Of a DNA stretch of 23,871 bases, positions 8,239 through 17,200 are shown one piece after another (position 1 is the stretch's first letter; each line of letters starts with the position of its first letter). Source of the stretch: CAZGYE01 sp964530165 (GTDB lineage: Bacteria > Planctomycetota > Planctomycetia > Planctomycetales > Planctomycetaceae); the NCBI GenBank assembly GCA_964530165.1, contig CAZGYE010000048.1:1-23871 (forward strand). The letters run 5' to 3'. The notes beneath the pieces are model-generated. The model saw nothing but the letters and a program-made list of their open reading frames with translations. It was not told the DNA's origin and searched no databases. The position numbers and the translations under genes are program-made.

Positions 8239-8320
8239 GGCGAGCGGGGGGCGTCAGCCCCCTGATGAAACGATGGAAACGCAAAACTGCAAATCAGGGG
8301 GCTCACGCCCCCTGCTCGCC
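8239..8320. repeat. REPIN-like nested inverted repeat between divergent genes
   Basis: The left arm (8239-8266) and right arm (8293-8320) are 28 nt each and complementary at about 26 positions. Each arm is itself self-complementary, with GGGGGCGTCAGCCCCC on the left and GGGGGCTCACGCCCCC on the right. The 26-bp spacer shows nothing. The element occupies the 284-bp region between two divergently transcribed genes (starts 8086 and 8371), so it may lie within their promoters. Confidence 0.85.
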
Positions 8321-8370
8321 TGTTGTTGTAGCGCCATCGCGGAACCTGACAAAATCTGGGAACCTTGATC

Positions 8371-9798
8371 ATGCAACGACATCGAGCATCAGAATGCGGG
8401 CTGCAAATCGGTATCAGAGCCACGATGGCACTGGTCGTCACGATGTTGGCGGTCTTATTGTTCTGCGAGACAGCAGTTGCCGAGAAACCGCTAAGAATGG
8501 GCGTTTTCGCCGTCGATGCCACGCCCCCCCTCGGCAGTCCGCTGGCCTACAATCCGATGGAGCGCAAGGGCTCGACGCTGTGGTTGAAAGGCATTGTGCT
8601 CTTGGGCCGCGAAAAGCCCGTCGTGCTGGTCGCCGTGGATTGGATCGGCATCGGTGGCGAGGGATCCACGCGGTTTCGCGAGGAAATCGCCCGGACCCTC
8701 GGAACAACGCCGCAGCGGGTCGCCGTGCATTGTCTCCACCAACACGATGCGCCGCGTCTCGATTTCGGTGCCGAGAAGTTGCTGGCCGAACAGGGTCTGT
8801 CGGGGAAGATGTTCAACGTCGGCTTTGCCATCGAGGTGATGCACAACGCAGCGGAAGCCGCGAAGACGGCGGCAGAGCAGGCCTCAAGGGTCACCCACAT
8901 CGGTCTGGGCCAGGCGAAAGTGCAGAAGGTGGCCTCGAATCGCCGCATTCTGGGACCGGACGGCAAAGTCAAACACATGCGTTGGACGGCGACCCGCGAT
9001 CCGAAAATCCGCGCGTTCCCGGAGGGCGTCATCGACCCCTATCTGAAGTCGATCAGCTTTTATCAAGACGAAAAACTGCTGGCGGTCGTGACCTACTACG
9101 CGACGCATCCGCAGAGCTACTACCGCACCGGAGCGGCGGATACCGACTTCCCCGGAATGGCCAGAGGCATGCGCGAGCAGACGTTGGGCGTGCCGCACAT
9201 TCATTTCAACGGGGCCGGCGGAAACATCGGAGCAGGCAAGTACAACGACGGCTCGCCTGAGAACCGCCCAGTGCTGGCCGGGCGGCTTGCCAAAGGCATG
9301 GCCGACGCCTTCGCGGCCACGGAGAAGTTCCCCGTGACGGCTGACGACCTCGAGTGGAACGTGGTTCCGGTGTCGCTGCCGCCGGCCGCGCATCTCGACG
9401 AGGTGAAGCTACTCGAACAACTCCGCGACGAAAAAGCCAAAGTCTCGGTCCGCATCAGCGCCGCAAAATGGCTGGCGTTTCTACGCCGCACCAAAGCGGG
9501 CGGGAAGACGGACATCGCCTGCCTGACCCTCGGCAAGGCTCGTGTCTTACACATGCCCGGCGAGTTGTTCGTCGAGTACCAGCTCAACGCCGCCAAGCTT
9601 CGCCCGGACCTGTTTGTGGCGATGGCTGCCTACGGCGATTACGCGCCGGGTTACATCGGGACGGAAATCGCTTACACCCAGGGCGGGTATGAAACGAGTC
9701 CCGGCGCATCGCGTGTGGCGCCGTCGGTGGAGCGAGTTTTGATGGGAGCCGTCGCAAAACTCCTCGCAGTGCAGCAAACTCCCCCGCAGAAGAAGTAA
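8371..9798 (+). CDS. Neutral/alkaline ceramidase-like secreted protein
   Basis: The 475-residue product resembles the N-terminal domain of neutral/alkaline non-lysosomal ceramidases, zinc amidases that cleave N-acyl sphingosine; bacterial relatives of this length may use other substrates. It has a signal peptide with a long basic n-region and core ALVVTMLAVLLFCETAVA (about 20-37). Family-like points are the N-terminal GVFAVDATPPLGSPLA, HQHDAP (123-128, where ceramidases have HTHSGP), ATHPQSYY (244-251, for ATHGTS), and NGAGGNIGAGKYN (280-292), where the usual GDVSPN segment with its serine would be. The histidines are kept, but the serine nucleophile appears to be missing. I chose the ATG at 8371; a later ATG at 8425 would leave the signal peptide without positive charge. 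The next gene starts 48 bp downstream, so the two may be co-transcribed. Confidence 0.85.
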   Translation: MQRHRASECGLQIGIRATMALVVTMLAVLLFCETAVAEKPLRMGVFAVDATPPLGSPLAYNPMERKGSTLWLKGIVLLGREKPVVLVAVDWIGIGGEGSTRFREEIARTLGTTPQRVAVHCLHQHDAPRLDFGAEKLLAEQGLSGKMFNVGFAIEVMHNAAEAAKTAAEQASRVTHIGLGQAKVQKVASNRRILGPDGKVKHMRWTATRDPKIRAFPEGVIDPYLKSISFYQDEKLLAVVTYYATHPQSYYRTGAADTDFPGMARGMREQTLGVPHIHFNGAGGNIGAGKYNDGSPENRPVLAGRLAKGMADAFAATEKFPVTADDLEWNVVPVSLPPAAHLDEVKLLEQLRDEKAKVSVRISAAKWLAFLRRTKAGGKTDIACLTLGKARVLHMPGELFVEYQLNAAKLRPDLFVAMAAYGDYAPGYIGTEIAYTQGGYETSPGASRVAPSVERVLMGAVAKLLAVQQTPPQKK

Positions 9799-9846
9799 CC
9801 ATGCCTGACGGCAAGTCCTTACTGGCGAGATAGGGAAATCATCGAA

Positions 9847-10611
9847 ATGGAATTCGTCGCAACGGCAGAAGAAGCCGCCCGCTTGGCCGGCGGTGTCCTG
9901 CTGAGCTGGGCCGAGAAGTTCACCGTCCGTGAGAAAGGTCCCGCCGACTTGGTCACCGAGGCGGATTTTGCCGCGCAAGAAGCCATCTACCTTCTGATCC
10001 ACGACCGCTATCCGCAGCACAACTTCTTGGGTGAGGAAGGACTGGCCGAGACCAATAGCGATTCCCCCTATCGCTGGGTGATCGACCCGCTGGACGGCAC
10101 GCAGAACTATGTACACCACTTTCCGTATTACGCCGTCTCGATCGGGCTCCAGCGCCGGGGCGAACTGATTGTCGGCGTGATTTACGATCCGAATCGGGAC
10201 GAGTTGTTCTCGGCGGCGCTCTCCGCCGGCGCGACGTTGAACGGAGAGCCGATTCAGCCTTCGTTGGCCGATTCGCTCGATCAGGCCATGGTGGTGGCCA
10301 GCCTGCCCGTTGGCGCCCAGAAGGACAATCCGGCGGTCTCGCGGTTCTTAGCGGTGTTGCCGCACGCGCAGACGCTTCAGCGTACCGGTTCGGCAGCCCT
10401 GAACCTGTCCTACGTGGCGGCAGGACGGATCGACGCCTTCTTCTCGAGCAGTCTGAAACCGTGGGACATGGCGGCCGGGGCCTTAATTGTGGCCGAAGCA
10501 GGGGGACGCGTTTCCGGAATGGACGGGCGACCGCTGGACATCGAGTTTCCCCACGTGCTGGCGAGCAGCAGTTCGGCATTACACGAGCAATTGCACCGTC
10601 TGTTGAAATAA
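9847..10611 (+). CDS. suhB: Inositol monophosphatase family protein
   Basis: Members are Mg-dependent, Li-sensitive phosphatases that hydrolyse inositol-1-phosphate or related sugar phosphates in the cytoplasm; substrates vary (histidinol phosphate, fructose-1,6-bisphosphate, PAP). The 254-residue product has all metal-site motifs: DLVTEAD (34-40), GEEG (62-65), the signature WVIDPLDGTQNYVHHFP (77-93) with D80 and D83, and KPWDMAAGALIVAEAGG (204-220) with D207. Length is normal and no residue seems missing. It lies 48 bp after the ceramidase-like gene on the same strand, suggesting one transcript, though a functional link is not evident. The symbol is by family only; histidinol-phosphatase or cysQ-like roles are not excluded. 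Confidence 0.92.
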   Translation: MEFVATAEEAARLAGGVLLSWAEKFTVREKGPADLVTEADFAAQEAIYLLIHDRYPQHNFLGEEGLAETNSDSPYRWVIDPLDGTQNYVHHFPYYAVSIGLQRRGELIVGVIYDPNRDELFSAALSAGATLNGEPIQPSLADSLDQAMVVASLPVGAQKDNPAVSRFLAVLPHAQTLQRTGSAALNLSYVAAGRIDAFFSSSLKPWDMAAGALIVAEAGGRVSGMDGRPLDIEFPHVLASSSSALHEQLHRLLK

Positions 10612-10775
10612 CGCTCTTCTGCGTCTTCCTGAATTCCTAATTTCCTCATCACTGCATTCGGCTAAACAATTACCAAATTCGTGCTTTCTCACGGTTTCCC
10701 CCACGGGTATCATAGAGGGTAGCGGAGCGGCTGGGACCCGTCTTTCACTTCGAGCCTTCCTATCGCGTGTTTTGC

Positions 10776-13700
10776 ATGAAACCGAGCGCACAGAAACAGG
10801 GAATGCGGTCTGCGGGGATCCTGCTGTGGTCGTGTCTTGTTGTGGCGCTGACGGCCCGATTGGGCGTTGCGCAGTCGCAGCCGTCAGGCGAAACGAAAAC
10901 CGAAGAAAGCTCCCAACCGGTTTCGGCCGATAAGGGGAAAGGCCATGCGGAGTCGAAGCCGGCGGCGTCCGATTCCACAGCGAAGGGTGTGATCACCGTC
11001 CGCGATTCTGAAGGGAAGACTCAGCCACTGCCGGGAGTCACCTGGCCGGAAATCGAGGCGTTCCTCAGAAACCGCTTGAGTCCGCAACGGCCGGCTCGCC
11101 CCGACTTCAACGTGTGGTTGGTGGCGCTTTCGGGCAAGACGGACGACAACCTGACCCATTTGACGGCGACGATCAACATCAAGGTCAACTGTCAGGACAC
11201 GTGGGTCGCGGTTCCGCTGGGGCTGAATGAGGCTGCCCTGGAGGGTGAGCCCACCTATCGCGGAGCCGGCCAGAGCAGTCCCGGCCGGAATGACCGCTTG
11301 GATCCGAAAACCGGCTACGTGTGGTGGTTCAAAGGGGAAGGCCAGCACGAGCTTGTGCTGCCGTTGCTCCTCACGGTCCGCAAGACAGCGCCCAGCCGGC
11401 GGCTGCAACTGTCGATTCCGGCGACAACGGCGTCCAGCCGTCTGAAACTGCAGCTGCCGCTGCCGCCGGATCAATTGAAGGTGACGCCTCCCAAGAATTC
11501 GCAGATGGAAGTCCGCGCGGCAGGTCAGAATGGCTCCGAGATCGAGTTGCACGGGTTCAACGAAGGTCTGGATTTGCAGTGGCGACGGCTGCCAAAACTG
11601 AAGCCGACCGAAACCGCGCTGGATGCATCGACCCGCATCGAGGTCGATCTGTCGAGCGAGCCGGCGGTAGTGGTGGCGGAGCAGACGATTCGGGCCTTGC
11701 AGGGACAGGGGAGCTTCGACTCCGTGCAGGTTCGGCTGCCGGGGGGCTTCGGACCACCGAACATCGAAGGGGAACAGTACAGCAGTCATGAGACGAGCAA
11801 AGAGGATCCGCAACGTGTCACGGTTCGGTTGACCGAGCAGACAACCGGCCCGATCCGACTGAGATGGACGCTGGAAGCGGCCGAGACGCCCAGCGGCCGG
11901 ATACCGCCCTTAGAGGGGTTCGACGTCGAACACGCGCGTTGGCAGAGGGGCGACATCGACATCTTGACGGCCGGAGGTTATCGGATTTCGGAGCGTGAGG
12001 GCAAGAACGTCTACCGCCGGAGCGTCAAGGGCGGCACCCAGAACAGTCAGGTCGCCAGCGCCTATCGTTTCCACAAGCAACCGTTCCGCCTGGTCTTGGA
12101 CGTGCACGAGATCGAGCCCTATTTCACTGTCGAACCGCATTTGCTGCTGCGGATGTCCGCTGAGCAGGCCGATCTGGAGGCCGCTTTTTGGCTTGAGGTC
12201 TACCACAACCGCGGCGCGGTTCGCGACGTCGAATTGAACTGGCCGAACTGGAAGTCCCAAGGCTGGGTCATCGACAGGTCGCCGGCGCCGGGTCTGGTGG
12301 AGGATGTGCAGATCGATCCGGCCGGCGGATCGATTCGCGTCCGTTTCGTGCAGCGGATGACCGGGCGTTTCAAGCTGCCGTTTCGAGCCAGGCGACCGAT
12401 CCAGCCGGGCGACAAACGGTTCGATTTGAGTTTGCCCAGCGCGGTTGCACCAAATCGTCTGCCGTCTGTTCTGGTTCTACTCAAATCGGACAACATCGAA
12501 GCCGATCTTTTGCCGACCGGGGAAACATCCACCCGATCGTTGTCGCGTGCGCTTCGCAATCGGGTTGAAATACCGGATGAGTGGCGTGACCTGCGTCGTT
12601 CGGAATGGCGTGTCGACTCGCAGACGCTCGCGTTTTCGGGAGAGGCGACCATTCACGCGCAAGAGATCAACACCAGTGCCGCGGCGAAGCTGCGGGAACT
12701 GAAAGACGGCCGGCTGTGGGTGAGCCAGCGGATCACCTATAACGTGCGGTTTGAGCGGCTCTCGCAAATACGGCTTCTGATTCCCAAGGAATTGAAGGGT
12801 CGGGTTGAATTTTTCTCTTCGGATGGTTCGTCGCTGTCGCCGGACTCGACCGGGACGACAGTCGGATCGCTGGAGCAGACGCGGTTCAGGTTGACCGAAG
12901 ATCGGATCGGGTCCTTCGACATTCAAGCGCTCTTTGACGTCGACCTGGGGGAGGAGCTTTTGCCGGGAACGGTCCTCTCGACCAAGATCCCGCTCATCCA
13001 GTCGTCAGATGCGAAATATTCGTCGTTGCGTCTTGAACTGGAGAACGGGGGACAGGTTCAGATGACGGTCACCGACGACGACTGGAAACAACAGTTGTCA
13101 ATGGACGGGTCCGTCGCCTGGACGACCACAAAAGAGAAATTCAATGTCCCCCTGGAGCTGAATTATTCCGCAACCCGTCAATCGCAAGAGTACGTGATCC
13201 ACAAAGCACTGATTCGCACCCGTTTTGACGCGGAGGGCTATGCACGATCGCGGGCCCAGTATCAGATTGCCGGTCATGTGGCGACAATTGTCGTGGGTTT
13301 TCCGGCGGAGATCGAACCGGCTGAATTTTTCTCCGATGGCCGCGAGCTGGAGGCGATACCGTTCACGGAAGCCTCCGGGGGGATGAAACAGTACCGGCTC
13401 GAGTTTTCCGACGAGGCGGATCGAGTAGCGCGCTTGCTGACAATCAACTTTCATTCGAGAGTTGCCAGCCGATTCGTCTGGAGCGAGTCGCATCGATTGT
13501 CCGGACCTCAGTTCCCGGCGAACGTGTGGATTGAAGAGATTCGCTGGGAGGTGAGGCTCCCGGCGAACCAGCACCTGTTTACAATTCCGCAGGGTTACTC
13601 GCCGCAGTTTTGCTGGCAGCGCGACGGCATCTTCTGGCACCGCAGTGTACGGCCGGAGTACGCAGACTTGGCGTCGTGGATCGCCGCCGGATTGGTTGAG

Positions 13701-14294
13701 AGTCAAGAGTCAAAAGTCCAGAGTGGAGAGTCGAGAGTTGCCAACTCTCAACTCTCGACTCTCAACTCTCAACTCTCGACTCTCAACTCTCAACAATTTC
13801 AGACCGATCTTGTCGGCGGCAACGTCTATCAGTTCAGCCGCTTTGGTCCGAGCGACTCGCTCACCTTCTATTCGATGAGCCGATCGCTCGTGCTTCTTTT
13901 CGGCGCGGGGCTGGCTTTGCTTGTGGGATTCCTGCTGCTGAAGATACCGACGACACGCAACGTGCTGACGATTCTCCTCATCGTTTTCGTACTCTCTGTG
14001 GTCGGACTGTGGCACTCTCAAGCGGTTGGGTTGCTGTTACAGCCTGCCATTCTCGGCCTGTTGCTGGCGGTTGTTGCCGTCGTGATCGACGGCGCCGTGA
14101 AGCGGAAACGATCGCCGTCGATCCTCACGCTCTCGTCACCCAGCGATTTCATCAGTCCTGCGTCCACCGAATCCGCGATCGATCACGCTGCATTGATCAG
14201 CGTGGGATCAGAGCAACCAACGGCCGTCCGCCCCACTCAACCGCCACCTTCCAAGCCGGCCCCTTCTTCCTCCGTGACGGGAACGAATGCATGA
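10776..14294 (+). CDS. Giant exported membrane protein A, unknown function
   Basis: I do not recognise a named family. The 1172-residue product has a signal peptide (core GILLWSCLVVALTARLGVAQ), a Ser/Glu/Lys-rich linker, and a long extracytoplasmic part that looks beta-rich, with sandwich-like segments (e.g. TWVAVPLGLNEAALEG). A repeat-encoded low-complexity island occupies residues about 974-1007 (VESQESKV ... STLNSQLSTLNSQ). Three hydrophobic helices follow at about 1034-1106 (SLVLLFGAGLALLVGFLLL; VLTILLIVFVLSVVGLW; LLQPAILGLLLAVVAVVI), and a Pro/Ser-rich tail of about 65 residues ends the protein. The ATG at 10776 was preferred to a GTG at 10767; neither has a clear ribosome-binding site. 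Its stop overlaps the start of gene B (ATGA), implying translational coupling. The layout matches both halves of protein B, suggesting a paralogous set acting at the envelope. Confidence 0.88.
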   Translation: MKPSAQKQGMRSAGILLWSCLVVALTARLGVAQSQPSGETKTEESSQPVSADKGKGHAESKPAASDSTAKGVITVRDSEGKTQPLPGVTWPEIEAFLRNRLSPQRPARPDFNVWLVALSGKTDDNLTHLTATINIKVNCQDTWVAVPLGLNEAALEGEPTYRGAGQSSPGRNDRLDPKTGYVWWFKGEGQHELVLPLLLTVRKTAPSRRLQLSIPATTASSRLKLQLPLPPDQLKVTPPKNSQMEVRAAGQNGSEIELHGFNEGLDLQWRRLPKLKPTETALDASTRIEVDLSSEPAVVVAEQTIRALQGQGSFDSVQVRLPGGFGPPNIEGEQYSSHETSKEDPQRVTVRLTEQTTGPIRLRWTLEAAETPSGRIPPLEGFDVEHARWQRGDIDILTAGGYRISEREGKNVYRRSVKGGTQNSQVASAYRFHKQPFRLVLDVHEIEPYFTVEPHLLLRMSAEQADLEAAFWLEVYHNRGAVRDVELNWPNWKSQGWVIDRSPAPGLVEDVQIDPAGGSIRVRFVQRMTGRFKLPFRARRPIQPGDKRFDLSLPSAVAPNRLPSVLVLLKSDNIEADLLPTGETSTRSLSRALRNRVEIPDEWRDLRRSEWRVDSQTLAFSGEATIHAQEINTSAAAKLRELKDGRLWVSQRITYNVRFERLSQIRLLIPKELKGRVEFFSSDGSSLSPDSTGTTVGSLEQTRFRLTEDRIGSFDIQALFDVDLGEELLPGTVLSTKIPLIQSSDAKYSSLRLELENGGQVQMTVTDDDWKQQLSMDGSVAWTTTKEKFNVPLELNYSATRQSQEYVIHKALIRTRFDAEGYARSRAQYQIAGHVATIVVGFPAEIEPAEFFSDGRELEAIPFTEASGGMKQYRLEFSDEADRVARLLTINFHSRVASRFVWSESHRLSGPQFPANVWIEEIRWEVRLPANQHLFTIPQGYSPQFCWQRDGIFWHRSVRPEYADLASWIAAGLVESQESKVQSGESRVANSQLSTLNSQLSTLNSQQFQTDLVGGNVYQFSRFGPSDSLTFYSMSRSLVLLFGAGLALLVGFLLLKIPTTRNVLTILLIVFVLSVVGLWHSQAVGLLLQPAILGLLLAVVAVVIDGAVKRKRSPSILTLSSPSDFISPASTESAIDHAALISVGSEQPTAVRPTQPPPSKPAPSSSVTGTNA
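13695..13794 (+). repeat. Heptanucleotide inverted-repeat island 1 (in gene A)
   Basis: A GAG-rich arm (GTTGAGAGTC ... GAGAGTTG, 13695-13740) is followed by a complementary CTC-rich arm (13742-13794) made of 7-nt units CTCTCAA or CTCTCGA. Because 7 is not a multiple of 3, 21 nt give a 7-residue peptide repeat, read here as STLNSQL. The whole island is in frame and free of stops. It sits between the extracytoplasmic part and the first membrane helix. It shares its right flank, CAACAATTTCAG, with island 2. Confidence 0.95.
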
Positions 14295-17200
14295 CCCCAC
14301 CAGCCGGAGGACAACGGAAGTTGCAAATTGCAAATTGCAAATTGCAAATTTTCAATTTGGCGTGTGGGACCTTTTTCGCACTCCTTTTCCCCGCATGCAC
14401 GATCGCCGGCGGCCAGGAACCATTGAACCGCCCAGGGCGGACATTGAACCGCCCAGGGCGGACAGCAGACGCTTTTCCACAGATTCGTCAAGTTTTGGTT
14501 CCCGTCGATTCGATCGCCGAGCACCTGAATCCTAGCGGCAACGGGACCGATCGGCCGGCGCGGGATTGGCAGGCAATCGGCCGCCGCGACTACGAGGCGC
14601 TGCTGCACGCCGCTCAACCTCCGCCGCCCGGACCGGACAAGGCCTGGATCGAATTTGCCGAATACTCAGCAACCTTCCAGAACGACACGCTCAGGGGCGG
14701 GCTGCTGAGGGCCACGGTCAAACACTTCGGCGATCGAGCCGAGCTGATGTCACTCGAGCCGCTGAACTTGGCAGTCTCTCGGCTGCGCTGGTCGAAGTTG
14801 GTTGAGAGTCGAGAGTTGAAAGTCCAGAGCTCTCAACCCTCGACTCTCGACTCTCAACAATTTCAGGATGCCGTTTGGGGCGCCATGCCGGACGGCCGGA
14901 CGGCGCTGCTGGTCGACTCCGAACATGCGAAGCGGTTGCCCGCGAGGACATTCTTCGCCGACTGGACCCTGAAAGGACGCCGGCTTCCGTACAACGTCGA
15001 ACCGGCATCGCCGGTTAGATTTCCGGCATCGCCGGTCGAATTTCCGGCATCGCCGGTTAGATTTCCGACATCGCCGGTCGAATTTGACGTCCAAGTTGCT
15101 CCGGCAGTCGTTTCGCGATTCCTGTTGCGCGTTCCCGAGGGGTATACCGTTCGGTGTTCGGCCGGCCATGTTGCCCGGCCGCAGCCTGCAGATCAGCCGG
15201 GCTTTCTCGTGTGGCGGATCGATCTCGGAAGCCGAACCAGGTGCCTCGTGACGGTTTCTCAAGAGCAAAAGCAGGCCCCGCACCAACAGCCGCTGTCGTT
15301 GATCTCCAGCGATGTTTCCTACGTCGTCCGCCAGGAAGGCTTGGAGCTACGGGCCGAGTTTCATCTGGAAGTCCTGAGAGCGGCTGTGAAGCGTCTTCGG
15401 TTTCTACTTCCTGCCGAGATGGAAGTCTTTTCGGTTACCTACGGGACCGATACACCGCTTGGGCACAAGACAGTCACGCAAGGCGGCGTTGGCCGGCTCG
15501 ACGTGGAACTGCCCGATCCGCTGCTGGGCCTCAGCCGTCCCATTCGCATTCGAGGGATCGCGCCGGCAAAACTCGGCCGGCAGTGGACGCTGCCGCCTCC
15601 ATCGCTTCGGGGCGCCGTGCTGATGACCGGGCGGGTCAATCTGCAAGTAGACTCCCCGCTGGTATTGCAATCGATTCGTGCGAGCGGCTACCGTCAAACG
15701 GCAATGGTCGCAGACGCGGCCGAAGGAGAGACGTTTACGTTTCAGCAGTTCTCGCCCGATGCGCGCATCCTCGTCGAGGTGGATACTCCGCGCTCGATTC
15801 TTTCGGCGCACGAGGTCACACACGTCGCTGCCGACGCGGAGACCTGGGAGTTGACCTCGGAAATCGAATGGGAAGCTCGTGCCGGTTCGACGTTTGTGAC
15901 CCGCTGTTCGCTTCCGCCGAAATGGAAGATCACCGACGTCCGCGGTGCGTCTGATTCGCCCGGCTCGGGAATCGCTCACTGGGAAATCACTCGCAAAAAG
16001 GGCGGCGGCCGCGTTCTGGTTTTGGAGTTCCTCGAATCACTGGACCCCGGGACTTCCCACAGGGTCAACGTCCTGGCGAGCCGTCTCTCAGCTCCCCCGG
16101 GCGAGGAGGTTGCTCTGCCCGTCCCCCGGCCGTTGGACTCGGGCGACGTCGAAATCCTGCTGGCCGTCTCACATTTGCCGAGGGTCCTCCCGGTGCTGGT
16201 TCCGGGTTCCGGCGATGCCGGTTCGCGAGTCAAGCAGTTGGAACCGGACGAGCTGCCGGAATTCGCGCAAGCATCGCCGTTGTTCCAAGCGGTCAAAGCC
16301 GGCGAGAAGAGGCCACGTTTGCTCCTGGTTGGAAACACAACGACGATGGCTGGCAAACTCTACTTCAAGAGCACCGAACCGCCGGTCACAGCCCACGTCC
16401 AAGTTCGATTGGATGTTGACTCCAATCAGGTCAGCGAGAGTTTCTTTGCGCGGTTTCAAACGGTTGACGCGCCGGTCGATCGCGTCTTCATCTATCTCAC
16501 GTCGACCGGGCCGGCGCTGGTGTGGGAACTTCTTGCCGAGAGAAAGAGCGGCAATGCCGCTCGCGGCAATGCCGCAGTGCGGCGTTTGTCGGCCGAGCGA
16601 ATTCCGAAGACCCAATACGGGCAGTGGAATCTCCCCGCCGGGGACGCGGGCGAGCTGTGGAAGGTCGCTCTACCCTCGCCTCAGGAAGGAGAATTCCGCA
16701 TCGCTGCCAGTCGCACCCGAACGCTGGCAGCAAGCGAGAATGCCTCGCTGGCTTTCGTGCCCAGAGCGCAGGAGTTCCAGGGCGTCGTCGAGTTGCGGGT
16801 CAAGAAGGACGTCGAGATCGACGTTCAAGCCGACGGGCTACGGGCCGTTGATGCCAGCGCCGTCGAAGGACGAGCCGCCGCTGCGCGACTGGAACACTCG
16901 AGTCGTCTGTGGAGCTACCACGAGATGACCGATCGCTTGACGCTTCGCTTTCCAGAGGAGAACATGCCGGCCCAGACCGGCCCCCTGGCTCGGTTGGCGT
17001 TACGATCGTTGATCTGTGCGGGGAACTCCGGCAACGACGTCCACTGGGCGCGCTATGAGATCGGAGAGCCTTCCAATCGCGGCCAGTTCCGCTTCCAACT
17101 GCCGGCCCCGGCTCAGCTTATTGAGGTCCGTATCAACGGCAAAAAAACGACTCCGTCAGGACAGGGCCGCGATTATCTGCTGCCGCCGCTTCCCAACCGC

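Noticed and set aside
8085..9260. 391-codon plus-strand ORF overlapping the ceramidase-like gene
   Set aside because: It is a different frame over the same DNA; the ceramidase-like frame has a signal peptide and family motifs, this one is Arg-rich and featureless.
14009..14290. Upstream extension of gene B to 14009
   Set aside because: The extension overlaps the membrane-helix region of gene A out of frame and has no signal peptide; the ATG at 14291 gives the stop/start overlap and an export signal.
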